From contig NC_133648.1 in NCBI RefSeq assembly GCF_009905375.1, positions 28,585,429 through 28,649,428 of the forward strand: DNA of 64,000 bases, in the 5' to 3' direction. Numbering within the stretch: position 1 is the first letter of the stretch; the number at the start of each line of letters is the position of its first letter. Below the pieces are notes generated by a model that did no database searches, was not told where the DNA came from, and saw nothing but the letters and a program-made list of their open reading frames with translations. The DNA comes from Apium graveolens. Taxonomy: Eukaryota; Streptophyta; Magnoliopsida; Apiales; Apiaceae. The position numbers and the translations under genes were made by a program. Below, piece by piece: positions 48,181-59,587 of this stretch.

Positions 48181-49269
48181 ACATTGACTGATAGCCATAC
48201 CATTGTTGCATAAGTGTATAAATTAAACTTAACCCCCACCATTCTCTGTGGGAATGAATCTGATCTATATCTTATACTACTTGCGAACGCGTATACTTGC
48301 GTGAATTTTAGTGCGTGTTTTCGCCCTAACAAGTTTTAAGAAGACCTAGAGAGTATGAGATGGCTACATAGAAGAAGATTTTTGTTTTCTTTAATTTAGG
48401 CGATACTTGGATGTTTTTTTCGATTTGTCTTTGAACCCTAGTACTCTTATATTGTTTATTATCATGCTTTCATTAGAACCCATGGTGATGATGAGTTCGA
48501 TTATGAACTAATCGTTATCGTGGGGTTCTAGCGAATTTATTTATAGATTTCTTTAGTTAAATTGTTTCGATACCTTAGTGTATGGTGATTGTATGATAAC
48601 CTAGTATTGGTTGTGCTTATTCATCTTATGTGCGTAGCTAACATATAAGATAGTGTGTTAATCTCTATTGAAGCGACATTGAATATCGAGGTTTAGAATG
48701 TCATGCTAGCATAGATACATGTGTTATTGTTATGCATGATTCGTAGGTAATTTTACCCATCTTACTTGCCCTATGTAATCACGATAGATAACTTGCGCAT
48801 TAAACCGTTATATTTTCAATTCTTATAGACATATAAGGACTAAGCATAATTAGTATCTATTCAACTTCTATCTCTTTTGTGGATGCTTGGTAGTAGGGTA
48901 TTCGTACAACAAAAGTTGGCATTTACTAGTTTCATGTTATGTGATTAGTGTCATCACCATTGCATCCTAAAGTTAAGAATAATGACTTTGAATGAAGTAG
49001 TAATGAATTTAGAATCCCATGTTTATCTCATATAAGTAATTAAACCTCAATTCTCTTAGTTAATGCTATTTAGTATAATCTCTTAGTTTAATCAAAACCC
49101 AACTTGTTAATTATCTTAGCATTGAATGATAGCCATACCATTATTGGATAAGTGCATAAATTGAACTTAACCTTAACCAGTCTCTGTGGGAATGAATCTG
49201 ATCTATATATTATACTACTTGCGAACGCGTATACTTGCGTGAATTTTAGCACGTATTTTCGCCCTAACA
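48181..49269 (+). repeat. Athila LTR fragments, unit 2
   Basis: An LTR 3' end (48181-48331) is followed by a 5'-truncated LTR (about 48338-49269). This is the same order and the same breakpoints as 38693-39776. A 32-bp link follows. Confidence 0.8.
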
Positions 49270-49301
49270 TTTAACATCCCAAGTTCACTAAGAGAATTGA
49301 C

Positions 49302-50193
49302 ACTAGAGTGGAATTTATGGCCCTTTATAACGATCCATAAAGCTTTGAATTGGTGTATATGTACTCAAGTTGTTGGTGTTTTAATGTATTTTAATGTATT
49401 TTTGCATTTCAGGCATTAATCAGGAATACAGGTGAATTAGCATTGATTTGATGCTGATATGGTGTTAGAATGGTGTCTAAGAATAAAGGCTCGTGAAAGA
49501 CCAACTCATTATAGCAAGAAAAGAAGACAAAAGAAGGTTTTCCTGAAGACCAGCGTGCCCGCGCTGTCATAGCGGGCGACCGCACCTGAGGAACAGAAAC
49601 ACAGCGCGCCCGTGCTGGTGAAGCGCGCGGTCGCGCCAGGTCGGGATTCCAGATTCCTGTTTCAATTAGAAGACTATTTTTCTGGGTTTTTGGATTAATT
49701 GGGTTGCTATTTAATGACAACAAAAAGACATTTTTCGTAACGGAGCTCAAGAAGAATATGACAAGAAGACCTATAGCACAATTCAACGAAAGTGAAGAAG
49801 ATCTAGTTTATTCCTGTGAATCTTTGTTCTAAGTTGTAATTTTGGATGCTAGTTTTTGTTATATTGAACCTAATACTCTGGATTACGTACTTTGTTTATT
49901 ATTTGTTTTATAAGGACTGCGTTTATTATACCATGATTTCATCGAAACCCACGTTAATGATGAGTCCGATTATGGGCTAATCGTTATCATGGGGTTCTAA
50001 CGGATTTATTTAGTTAATTTGTTTTGATGCCTTAGTGTGTGGTGATTGTATGATAACCTAGTATTAGTTGTGCTTATTCTTCTTATGAGCGTCGCGAACT
50101 TATAAGATAGCATGTTAATCTTTAATGAAGCGACAGTGACTTTAAGGATTTAGAACTTGCCATGCTAGCATAGGTTCATGTGTTATTGACATG
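49302..50193 (+). repeat. Athila LTR, 3'-truncated, unit 2
   Basis: Begins AGAGTGGAATTTATG and breaks off at GTTATTGACATG, joined directly to the protease. No Athila tRNA primer site or gag lies between, so this LTR cannot serve the pol that follows. Confidence 0.82.
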
Positions 50194-53189
50194 CTTATGT
50201 GACTTGGGAGGTAGCATCAATCTGATGCCTTTGTCAATCTTCAAGAAGTTGGACTTACCTGATCCTAAACCTACTTATATGACTTTGCAGTTGGCCGCCC
50301 GCTCTATTACATATACACACGGTATTGTGGAGGATGTATTGGTCAAGGTGGATAAACTCATCTTTCCTGCTGATTTTGTAATTCTTGATTTCGAGGAGGA
50401 TAAGAAGATTCTCATAATCTTGGGGAGAACATTCTTGGCTACTAGTCGAACCTTGATTGATGTGCAGAAAGGTAAGCTCACCATGTGAGTGCTGGATTAG
50501 GATGTAACTTTTAATGTGTTCAATACCATGAAATTCCCTACGGAAAATGAGGAGTGGTTACTTCAGAACTTGATCAATTGCTAAGGTCCGATGCCTTAGA
50601 AAAAGCCTTGTTGGGGAATTTTGATAGTGAAGATGATGAAGCTAAGGAGCAATTGCAATATTTAAATGCTTCACCCTGGAAGCGAAAGATAGATATGCCT
50701 TTTGAATCTCTTGGGTTGGAGGAGCTGAAAAGTGCTCTAAAGCGCCTCAAGCCATCTATTGAGAAAAGCTCCTACTCTTGAGCTTAAACCTTTACCTGAA
50801 CATTTGAGGTATCCATATTTAGGTGATGCATCTACTTTGCCTGTTATTATTACATCTAACCTTTCAGGTAGCAATGAGGAAAAGCTTTTGAGAATTCTTA
50901 GAGAATTCAAATCGGCAATTGGTTGGACTATAGCAGATATCAAGGGAATCAGCCCTTCTTATTGCATGCATGAAATTCTGCTAGAGGAAGGTAGCAAGTC
51001 TATTGTTGAGCAACAGAGAAGGCTAAATCCAATCATGAAAGAGGTTATGAAGAAGGAAATCTTCAAGTGGCTAGATGCAGGGATCATCTATCCTATTTTT
51101 GATAGTTCATGGGTGAGCCCAGTTCAGTGTGTGCCAAAGATAGGTGGTATCACGGTGGTAGAAAATGAGAAGAATGAGCTTATTCCTATACGAACAATCA
51201 CGGGATGGAGAGTTTGCATGGATTATAGAAAGCTGAACAAAGCTACAAGGAAAGATCACTTCCCTCTTCCTTTCATTGATCATATGCTTGATAGATTAGT
51301 TGGGCATGATTACTACTGTCTTCTGGATGGCTATTCGGGATATAATTAGATTTGTATTACTCCAGAAGATCAGGAGAAGACGACATTCACATGTCCTTTT
51401 GGTACTTTTGCATTCCGGAGAGTTTCTTTTGGGCTATATGGTGCACTAGCCACTTTTCAGAGATGCATGATGGCTATCTTCTCTGATAAGATTGGTAATA
51501 ATGTAGAAGTGTTCATGGATGATTTCTCGGTCTTTGGAACTTCGTTTGATGAATGCTTGCATAACCTTGGGTTAGTATTGAAAAGGTGCGTTGAGACCAA
51601 TTTGGTTCTAAATTGGGAGAAATGTCATATTATGGTGGTCCAAGGTATCATTCTTGGTCACAAGGTTTCTAGTAAGGGTCTTGAGGTGAACAAAACCAAG
51701 ATGGGGGTTATCGAAAATCTTCATCCACCAATTTCTGTTAAGGGAATTCGTAATTTTCTTGGTCATGCGGGTTTCTATAGACATTTCATCAAGGATTTCT
51801 CTTAGATTTCAAAGCCGTTGTGCAAGTTGCTAGATAAAGATGTTCCTTTCAAGTTTGATGATGAGTGCCTTGATGCTTTTGAGACACTATAGAAGAGTTT
51901 TATTACAGCACCTATCATAACTGCACCTGATTGGTCTAAACCATTTGAAATGATGTGTGATGCAAGTGATTATGCAGTTGGAGAAGTTCTTGGGCAATAA
52001 AAGAACAACATATTTCATGTAGTCTACTATGCTAGTAAGATTCTTAATGGTGCTCAACTGAACTACACCACTACTGAGAAGGAACTTTTGGCTATTGTCT
52101 ATGGTTTTGAGAAATTTCGATCTTATCTACTTGGGACGAAGGTGACAGTCTTCACTGATCACGCTGTCATTCGCTATCTCATCTCGAAGAAGGACTCGAA
52201 GCCTAGATTGATTCGATGGGTTTTTTTACTTCAGGAGTTTGAATTAGAGAACAAGGACAGAAAAGGGACTGAAAATCAAGTCGTCGATCATCTCTCGCAT
52301 TTAGAGGATCCAATTACAACTTCACAAGATAACTCTTTGATAAATGAATCTTTTCCCGATGAGCAATTATTTGGAGTGCAAGCTGAAGAACCGTGGTTTG
52401 CCGAGATTGTGAACTACCTTGTGAGTAATGTTATGCCTCCAGATTTGACTTCCGCTCAAAGAAAGAAGTTTCTGCATGAAGTGAAGTGGTATATGTATGA
52501 TGAGCCGTTTCTTTTTTGACAAGGAGCTGACCAAATCATCAGGAGATGTATTCCTTATAGCGAAATGGGGGGATCTTACGAGATTATCATTCAATGGCTT
52601 ATGGAGGACATTATGGTGGAGAAAAGACAGCAGCTCGTATTCTTCAAGGAGGTTTCTTTTGGCCGACTTTGTTTAAAGATGCTCATCAGTTTGTTTTGAA
52701 ATGTGATCGATGTCAACTTGTGGGTAATATGTCCAAGAGGGATGAGATGCCTCTTAATGTGCTTCTCGAATTTGAAGTCTTCGATGTGTGGGGAATAGAC
52801 TTCATGGGGCCATTTGTCTCGTCTTGCAATAATCAGTATATCTTGTTGGCGATCGATTATGTGTCGAAATAGGTGGAAGTCAATGCTTTGCCGACAAATG
52901 ATGTGAAGGTAGTGCTTAATTTTCTTCACAAGCAGATATTCACAAGATTTGGAACTCCAAGAGTTATAATCAGTGATAAGGGGTCGCATTTTTACAATCG
53001 CAAATTCACTGCTATGCAAAGGTATAATGTGAATCATCGCATTGCTACGGCTTATGATCCTCAGATGAATGGTCAAGCTGAGGTATCTAACAGAGAGATC
53101 AAGCGTATTTTAGAGAAAGTTATGTGTCCATCGAGAAAAGATTGGTCTTTGAAGCTTGATGAAGCTATATGGGCGAATAGAACAACATA
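50194..53189 (+). pseudogene. Athila pol, first part: protease, RT, RNase H, integrase core
   Basis: Protease CDLGGSINLMPLSIFKK starts at the LTR junction. RT follows with the segments WRVCMDYRKLN and FMDDFSVFG (51517-51543). RNase H has [17 protein letters not shown] and [10 protein letters not shown]. Integrase has the zinc segment (YGGHYGGEKTAAR, CDRCQ), catalytic Asp in GIDFMGP and SDKGSHF, and Glu in NGQAEVSNREIK. In-frame stops occur at 51347, 51803, 51888 and 51998, at 52517 and at 52870. A shift occurs near 52568. At 53189 the integrase is cut by a CACTA element. The frame continues at 58552. Gag and the primer site are absent. Confidence 0.88.
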
Positions 53190-53214
53190 CACTACACCAT
53201 AAGTGGCCTTTTGT

Positions 53215-53410
53215 AACGGTTTTTTTCAGTGTAACCAGCTAAAGTGTGACGGTAGGTGCCTTAAAATTATTTTTAGCTATTTATGGTTACACCTTTTTTC
53301 ATTATAACCATTGTTCTAATTTAGTGTAACCATAGAGAAAATGAGGCATCTATGGTTACACTATAACTAATGTAACCGTTGGTCTTAAAAATAGTGTAAC
53401 TAATAACCGA
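53215..53410. repeat. CACTA 5' subterminal repeats
   Basis: Repeated GTGTAACCATAG and its complement CTATGGTTACA, at least six partial copies. They are presumed transposase binding sites, as in other CACTA elements. Low-complexity CTCACTCAC runs follow at 53640-53750 and a T-rich leader to 54689. No supported gene lies in 53411-54689. Confidence 0.75.
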
Positions 53411-54689
53411 ATTTATTGGGAGGTTGAATAAAAATGAAATCCAACTGAGCGGGAGGCTTGAATTAATTAAAAAACACAAGGGGGGATTTATTACCCCCAA
53501 CTACTACACTGTCCAAAAATTAAACACTCTCATTTCTCACTCAACACAAAGTCACACATATAAAGTCACACTCTCATCTCAGTCAAACACGCACACAAAT
53601 TCACCCGGCCCTGTCCTAAAATTCAAAAATTCAAACATTCACCAAAATTCACAGATTCACTCACTCACCCTCAACACAAACTCACTCACTCACCCTCTCA
53701 CTCACTCACCCTCTCACTCACCTCTCACTCAAAACTCAAACACTCACCAAAATTAGGGATTTAAATCAATCGGAGTTTCAATCGGAGTTTCAAAATTAGG
53801 GTTTGGGTTGCTTTGGAATTGGGCTTTCAATCGGGTCTTCGGGTTTGGGACTTGAGTCAGGTATTGGATTAGGGATTTCAAACAAGTCTTTTACATGTAT
53901 GCTTCTCTCTTTTCTCTATGTTTATGAATGTGTTTATGTGTTTTTTTTATGTTTTCTCTCTGCATGTGATTTGTTTTTTATTGCATGTGATTTGTTTCTT
54001 TGTGATTTGTGTTTTTTTGGATGGGGTTCCTCACATAATCGAATGGTGTGTTTTTTGTAAGTTTTTGGTTGTTATTTTTTGTTTTTTTGTTATTTTTTGT
54101 GATTTATTTTTGTTTTTGGTTGTGATTTATGCTAGAAATAATGTGTTTCTGAGATTGGTTTTTCGTAAATCCATAACTTTCTTTTGTGCCCGTGTTAGTT
54201 TTATAAATTGCCACTATTTGGAGTACTTTAGCTTATGTATTCATATTCATATTTCCTAAATTGCCCTAGGAAACGCTGTTTAGTAAGAACAAGAAAATAT
54301 TTGTGATAATATTTGTTATATTTTAGGTGAATGTTGGTGAGGGTAGGACTTCAATTAGTATGATTATTTCAAGTATTTATGATATGCAATCTATGAGTAT
54401 AAGTATGACTGCCCTGCAACTGAGATAACATATATGCATTGTTTATTAGTTATTAGCTAGGTGCCCCATATGTAGTCTGATTCTGTTGGTCCAGAGGACT
54501 ACCGTAATTTTAATGTCGCCTCGATATGTAAATTAGGCATGATTCTCTGTTTAGGTCTGTTGTGATAGTCGAGCGTCTAGGTTGATGCACACAGGCCTAG
54601 GCTATCTTAGACGCAGGGTTGTATAGTAGACTATACATAGGTAATTATTTTGGCTGACTGTATTCATGTTTTACGTACAGTTGGTAGTC

Positions 54690-57172
54690 ATGACAGAGAA
54701 AGGTAATACTTGGTTGAATCTTCCCAAGTATACCAAAGGTTATATGGATGGAGTGAAATTGTATGTGAAGAAAGCAATGTCTAATTTCAGTAGAGGAGAC
54801 GAAATTAAGTGCCCTTGTCGTAAGTGTGAAAATCGGTTATGGTGGGGTGGTAGTGACGTTGAGAGTCGCCTCATCTGGAGTGGACCTTCTCCGCCATTTA
54901 TTCAATCAATTTACGATGTTAGTTTATTGGCAGACAAAACCGATAATGTAGAATTTGAACATAATACTAGGTTTGGAGATAATCTAGATGACATGTTAGA
55001 TGGTAGGACCAAATGATGATGCACGAAAATTTTATCGACTTGTTGATGAAGTAAAGTAACCCTTGTACCCCGGTTGTAAGAATTTCTCACGATTAAGTTT
55101 TTTAGTTAGGCTTTACCATTGGAAGTGCTTAAATGGAGTGACCGAGGTTGCATTTGGAGAGATATTGCAGTTGTTAAAAGAGGATGTCCCCGATATTAAC
55201 GTGCCTTCCACTTTTAATTTAGCTAAAAATATCATCAAAGATCTCGGTCTTGACTACAAGAACATAGATGCATGTCCGAATGACTGCATCTTGTATTGGG
55301 GTGATAATAAAGATAGAGTTTGTTGCAAAACTTGTGGTGTTTCTAGGTGGAAAGGTGTGGAGCAAGGCCAGGAACAAGAATTAGACGTTAACAATAGTAG
55401 AATTCCTGCCAAAGTAATGAGATTTTTTCCGCTCATCCCAAGGCTACAACGACTGTATATGTGCAAAGATTTTGCTAAAAAATGGTGTGGCATGCAGTTG
55501 AATGAAAGAAATATGGGAAGTTACGACATCCGGCTGATGGTGAAGCCTGGAAGACCATGGACGCCAAATATCCCGAGTTTTTATCAAAACCTCGCAATGT
55601 CAGATTGGGTATTGCTACAGATGGATTCAATCCATTTTACAAGATGAGTGCCACACACAACACATGGCCAATTGTAGTCGTGAACTACAACCTTCCGCCA
55701 TGGCTGAACATGAAACCTGAGAACTTGATTCTCTCAACAATTATTCCTGGTCCAAATGATCTGGGGAACAATATTGATGTCTACATGTAACCTCTGATTG
55801 AGGAGTTAAAAGAGCTGTGGATAACAGGGGTGGAAACTTATGACGCTGCAACTAATCAGAAATTTACATTACGAGCAAGTGTTCTTTGGACAATTTCTGA
55901 CTTTCCGGGATATGCAATGATGTCGGGGTGGAGCACAAAAGGGAAGCTTGTGTGTCCAGTTGCCATTATGAAACATCGTCGATGTATTTGAAGCATAGAA
56001 AGAAATTGTACTATATGAACCATCGGAAATTCTTAGACCCAAATCATAAGTAGAGATTTGACAAAAGAAGATTTAATGGTGAAGTAGAGACTGGAACAAG
56101 TGCTCCTATGTTAACTAGGAGACAAGTTGCCAAAATTCTCGATGTTTACGAGAATTCTTTTGGTGGGGTGGATAAAAAAAGAAAAGTTAGTTACGATATC
56201 AACCCTTGGAATAAAAAATCAATCTTTTTTGACTTGCCATCTTGGAAGGACAACTTAACTCGGCATGACCTTGATGTTATGCATATTGAAAAGAACATAT
56301 GCGATAGTGTTTTATGCACCTTGCTAAACATTGGTGGTAAGACGAAAGACCATCTAGCAGCTAGGTTAGATTTGCAAGATCAAGGTATTAGGAAGGTGCT
56401 TCATCATATGCCCTCTGTTGATGGAAAACATCTTGAATTTAAGGTGGCAAAGTTTGACATGACGAACAAAGAAAAGGAAATATTTTGTTCCGTTCTTGAA
56501 AATGTGAAATTTCCCTACGGTTTTGCTTCCAACATTAGCAAATGCATGCAAGATAGGAAAGTGACGGGATATAAGAGTCATGATGCAACATGTAATTATG
56601 CAATACTTGTTACAATTTGCTGTCAAAGGATCGTTAAAGCTCGAGGTTGCAGTACCTTAGATCAGACTAGGTGAATTTTTTAGATGCATCTGTTCTAAAG
56701 TCATTGAGTTGGATGAAATAAAAAGGTTGCAAGAGAAGATTATTGAAATACTTTGTCAACTTGAGAACGTATTTACAAATGCCTTCTTTGACATTGTGGT
56801 CCACCTACCGGTACATTTGTGCAAGGAAATTCAATATGGTGGACCAGTCCAGCAAAGATGGATGTACTTCATTGAACGATACCTCAGAGTATTAAAGAAG
56901 TATGTCCGCAATAGGAGTAAACCCGAAGGATCCATTGCGGAAGGTTACCTTGCTCATGAATGTTTGACATTCTATGCAAGGTTTCTCAGTGATGACCAAA
57001 ATAAATCAGTCAATGAGTCTCCAAGTGTAAATGCAGAAAAAGGTGGTTATGCTATCGGTTTAGGGAAAAGCAAATACGGGAAGGACATTAACTTAGGTGA
57101 AGATACTTGGATCGTGGCTCATAGGTACATTCTATTTAACTATGATAACAAGGAAGTGGAAGACCTAATTGA
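54690..57172 (+). pseudogene. CACTA transposase (TNP2 type)
   Basis: The start at 54690 (MTEKGNTWLNLPKYTKGY) fits the N-terminal transposase-associated domain, with the CPCRKC zinc segment. The TNP2 domain follows: CPNDCILYW with CCKTCGVSRWK (55270-55350), GIATDGFNPF (55610-55640) and DVMHIEKNICDSVL (56270-56310). Then comes the DUF4218-like part with FFDIVVHLPVHL and RYLRVLKKYVRNR (56785-56925). Frameshifts near 54995, 55640 and 55975, a CAA-to-TAA stop near 55055, and further stops at 55787 and 56050 break it. The reading ends at VEDLIE, next to a good splice donor (GTAAGT, 57173). It would cut and paste the element if intact. Confidence 0.85.
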
Positions 57173-57581
57173 GTAAGTCCCCTAAATAAAATACTTGACA
57201 GAATATTAGGGCTTATTTCTGTGAAAATATTGGTAAATTGATTGTGAAAATTAGGGCTTATTTCTATGAGAATTAGGCATTATTTGTGTGAAAATTAGGC
57301 ATTATTTCTGTGAAAATATTGGTAAATTGATTGTGAAAATTAAAGATTATTTATGTAAATTACTTGGTAATTTAATTGTCAACTATGTTTCTGTGATTAC
57401 TTGTTTTATATTTATATTAAGTCTGAAATTAACATGGAATTCATGCATATGTGATTTGTGTTAGTCAAATATTTGTACGATCTATTTTGTTTCAGTCTCA
57501 AATAAACATAAGAATTTATGTTCTGTTTTAGTCAAGTAATTCAGTACATTGACTGATCTCTGTTTTCATATTTTATTGCAG
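57173..57581 (+). other. Probable transposase intron
   Basis: Donor GTAAGT at 57173 and acceptor TTTTATTGCAG ending at 57581, with a T-rich tail before it. Joining the flanking exons keeps the frame. Inside is a degenerate tandem repeat of ATTAGGCATTATTTCTGTG words (57205-57350). Confidence 0.6.
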
Positions 57582-57816
57582 GATGGACATCGACATTGTG
57601 AAAGTTCAATTGCACCACAGTGGAGAATTCATGAAGACCAGGTACTCTGGTGGCAAGGTTGAAACTTCTTACGTGGACTGTGACCGTCTTTCTTATTGTA
57701 AAATGATGGATTATGTTAAAGAGCTAAATTACAAGGAGATTGGAGGCTTATATGTTAATTGCAGAGGGTGGACACTTGTGACAGATGATCAAGGTGTAAC
57801 CGAAATATTATTGTGA
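57582..57816 (+). CDS. PB1-like domain exon in the CACTA element
   Basis: A 77-residue frame (MDIDIVKVQLHHSGEF, then GGKVETSYVDCDRLSYCKMMDYVKEL) ends at TGA 57814. The HHSGEF, YSGGKV and DxD..SY..MMDYVKEL pattern resembles the PB1-like domain found at the N-terminus of some plant MULE-type and other transposon proteins (recalled, not searched). Here it follows the DUF4218 part, perhaps as the last transposase exon. Another possibility is a fragment of a captured gene. The frame is intact although the main transposase is not. Confidence 0.5.
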
Positions 57817-58548
57817 AATGATGGATTATGTTAAAGAGCTTTATATTATCGGTATTAGATGGTATCAAGTTATTTTGCTTGCCTTGGATTGTTGGTAGTA
57901 GTTTATTTAGATTGCCTTGGATATATTGTTGGCAGTAGTTATATTTTGGATGCTTATGTATTGGATTGTCATTGTGGATTTTGGATTGAAATGATTGTTG
58001 GTTATGTAATGGGAAGTGGTATTTTCAAACACTATATTGTCTATTTTTTAAATAAAGTGTTAGCATAGCCTTTTAATGTGTAGCCACTGTGATGTAAATG
58101 GTCACAATTTGATGTTAGTAATACTTTAAAAGTATAGATAAAGCCAACAAAAACTGTTAGTAAAGCTAAATAATGTATATTAAAAACATGTTACCATATA
58201 TAAAAAGTATTACCAATGAAAACAGAGTTTTTCAAAAAAGGCATTTTGGTAACAACAATTTGATGTACCAAAAGAAAATACTGGTGTGACTATAAGTCTA
58301 TGGTTACAGTACTCAAAATGTTACTATAAATATGAAAGTGTAGGCGTATACCATATATGAGCACAGTTTTGTCAATATAACCTAAAAACTGAAAACTGTA
58401 ACCATAGACCCCTAAGGTAGCGGCCAAATTGGTTACGAACTGTTTTTTCACAAAAGTGTAACCGTAGCCCTTTTTTTAACTTACAGCCACACTTCTTGGC
58501 CTTCAACAACACTTTTTTTACTGTTGCAATAGGCCACTTAGTATAGTG
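57817..58548. repeat. CACTA 3' region and subterminal repeats
   Basis: AT-rich, with repeats of CTATGGTTACA, TGTAACCATAG and TGTAACCGTAG between 58290 and 58480, then the terminal repeat. The short frame at 57859-58068 is not supported. Confidence 0.75.
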
Positions 58549-58551
58549 ATA

Positions 58552-59035
58552 TAAGACTCTGTTGGGTATGTCGTCGTATCGGTTGGTTTATGGTAAGGGG
58601 TGTCATTTACCAGTGGAGCTAGAGCATAAAGCATATTGGGCTTTGAAGAAGTTGAATCTGGACTTTGATGCAGCTGGAAAGAAGAGGATGCTTCAATTGA
58701 ATGAACTCGACGAGTTTCGACTTCAAGCATATGAAAATAATAAAATGTATAAGGAGAAAGTCAAATGGTGGCACGATAAGGGTCCAGTGCTCAAATCATT
58801 TGTTCCGGGTCAACAAGTTCTTTTGTTTAACTCTCGTCTCCGACTTTTTCCTGGAAAGTTGAAGTCGAGGTGGTCAGGGCCGTTTGTTGTCAAAACTGTG
58901 TTTTCACATGGAGCGGTGGAGATTTTTGAGAATGATCCATGCCAAGCATTCAAGGTAAATGGTCAGAGGTTGAAGCATTACTATGGTGACACGGCAAACC
59001 ATGAGGTGGTTAGTGCCGTTTTATTTTCTATTTAA
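58552..59035 (+). pseudogene. Athila pol, second part: integrase C-terminus
   Basis: Continues the integrase after the CACTA element: [23 protein letters not shown], then [33 protein letters not shown] and [12 protein letters not shown]. This is the standard Athila integrase end, open for about 160 residues to the TAA at 59033. Called a pseudogene because the rest of pol is broken. Confidence 0.88.
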
Positions 59036-59078
59036 TCTCGTATTTCTACGTCAAGCTAACGACGTAAAGCAAGCGCTT

Positions 59079-59096
59079 CTTGGGAGGCAACCCAAG
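59079..59096 (+). other. Conserved hairpin after Athila pol
   Basis: CTTGGG, loop AGGCAA, CCCAAG: a perfect 6-bp stem 44 bases after the pol stop. A GGGAGGCAACCCA word in this position is recalled from many plant Athila elements. Its role is unknown. Confidence 0.55.
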
Positions 59097-59184
59097 TTTT
59101 TTGTACATTAGTAGATAGAGGAAGAAGAAAGAAAGGAGAAAAGCACAAAAAATAAAAAATTTCAGGGCCAACTACAGTAGCACG

Positions 59185-59302
59185 GCGCGCCCGTACTGAG
59201 GAAGCGGGGCGGCCGCGCCACTTTTCTAGAAACAGAGCGTGCCCGCGCTGCCTAGCGGGACGACCGCACTGAAAAGACAGAAGCACGGCGCGGCCGTGCT
59301 GC
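59185..59302. repeat. GC-rich motif cluster between Athila pol and ORF2
   Basis: About five variants of GCGCGCCCGCGCTG and GCGGCCGCGCC in an otherwise AT-rich region. The same words occur in the LTRs at 37738-37830, 40055-40120, 47208-47300, 49550-49640 and 62240-62325. Confidence 0.8.
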
Positions 59303-59483
59303 CCCCTGAATCCAAAAAAATAAAAACATCAGAAAAAGAAGAGAAAATCGGGGACATTACTACAAAATCAATTTCTACCCGATTTTTACTCTTCACATCC
59401 CAAATTTCCCTCTCAAAATCAAACCCATTATTCCGATAATCAATTTCCACTTCTATTCCAGATCTAATTCTCTCCCAACCTCC

Positions 59484-59491
59484 TATATATA
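59484..59491 (+). promoter_or_regulatory. TATA box upstream of Athila ORF2
   Basis: CCTATATATACATAC, with TATATATA 104 bases before the ATG at 59588. A pyrimidine-rich leader (CTTCTCCATCACTTCTC, TTCTCTCTTATTC) lies between them. It suggests an internal promoter. No other gene in 59097-59587. Confidence 0.6.
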
Positions 59492-59587
59492 CATACACTT
59501 ATACACAAACTTCTCCATCACTTCTCAAATTCTCAAACACAATTCTCTCTCAAACACTTATCTTTTATTCTCTCTTATTCAATCCCA

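Larger units (their letters stand above)
35300..50193 (+). repeat. Tandem duplication of a rearranged Athila unit
   Basis: Unit 1 runs from the protease at about 35300 to 40663. Unit 2 runs from the protease at 40664 to 50193. Without the solo LTR at 41826 both are about 5.4 kb. Each holds the protease-ORF2 fusion, a non-coding tail, an LTR in reverse orientation, reversed internal sequence, an LTR end in forward orientation, then two forward LTR pieces. A third protease starts at 50194 but leads into Athila pol. Matching breakpoints show that the unit was duplicated as a block. Confidence 0.85.
53190..58548 (+). mobile_element. CACTA (En/Spm) DNA transposon
   Basis: The 5' end is CACTACACCATAAGTGGCC. 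The 3' end is the complement of CACTATACTAAGTGGCC. The 3-bp target duplication is ATA (53187-53189 and 58549-58551). Both ends carry subterminal repeats, and the middle encodes a TNP2-type transposase. The element is 5359 bp and sits in the Athila integrase. With the element and one ATA left out, the integrase frame runs on without loss. Confidence 0.96.

Noticed and set aside
53424..53756. A 110-codon frame rich in Thr, His, Ser and Pro
   Set aside because: It is a translation of CTCACTCAC low-complexity DNA inside the CACTA leader.
57859..58068. A hydrophobic 69-codon frame, possibly a small membrane protein
   Set aside because: It is in the AT-rich 3' part of the CACTA element, has no conserved partner in the window, and follows a duplicated piece of the upstream exon (ATGATGGATTATGTTAAAG).
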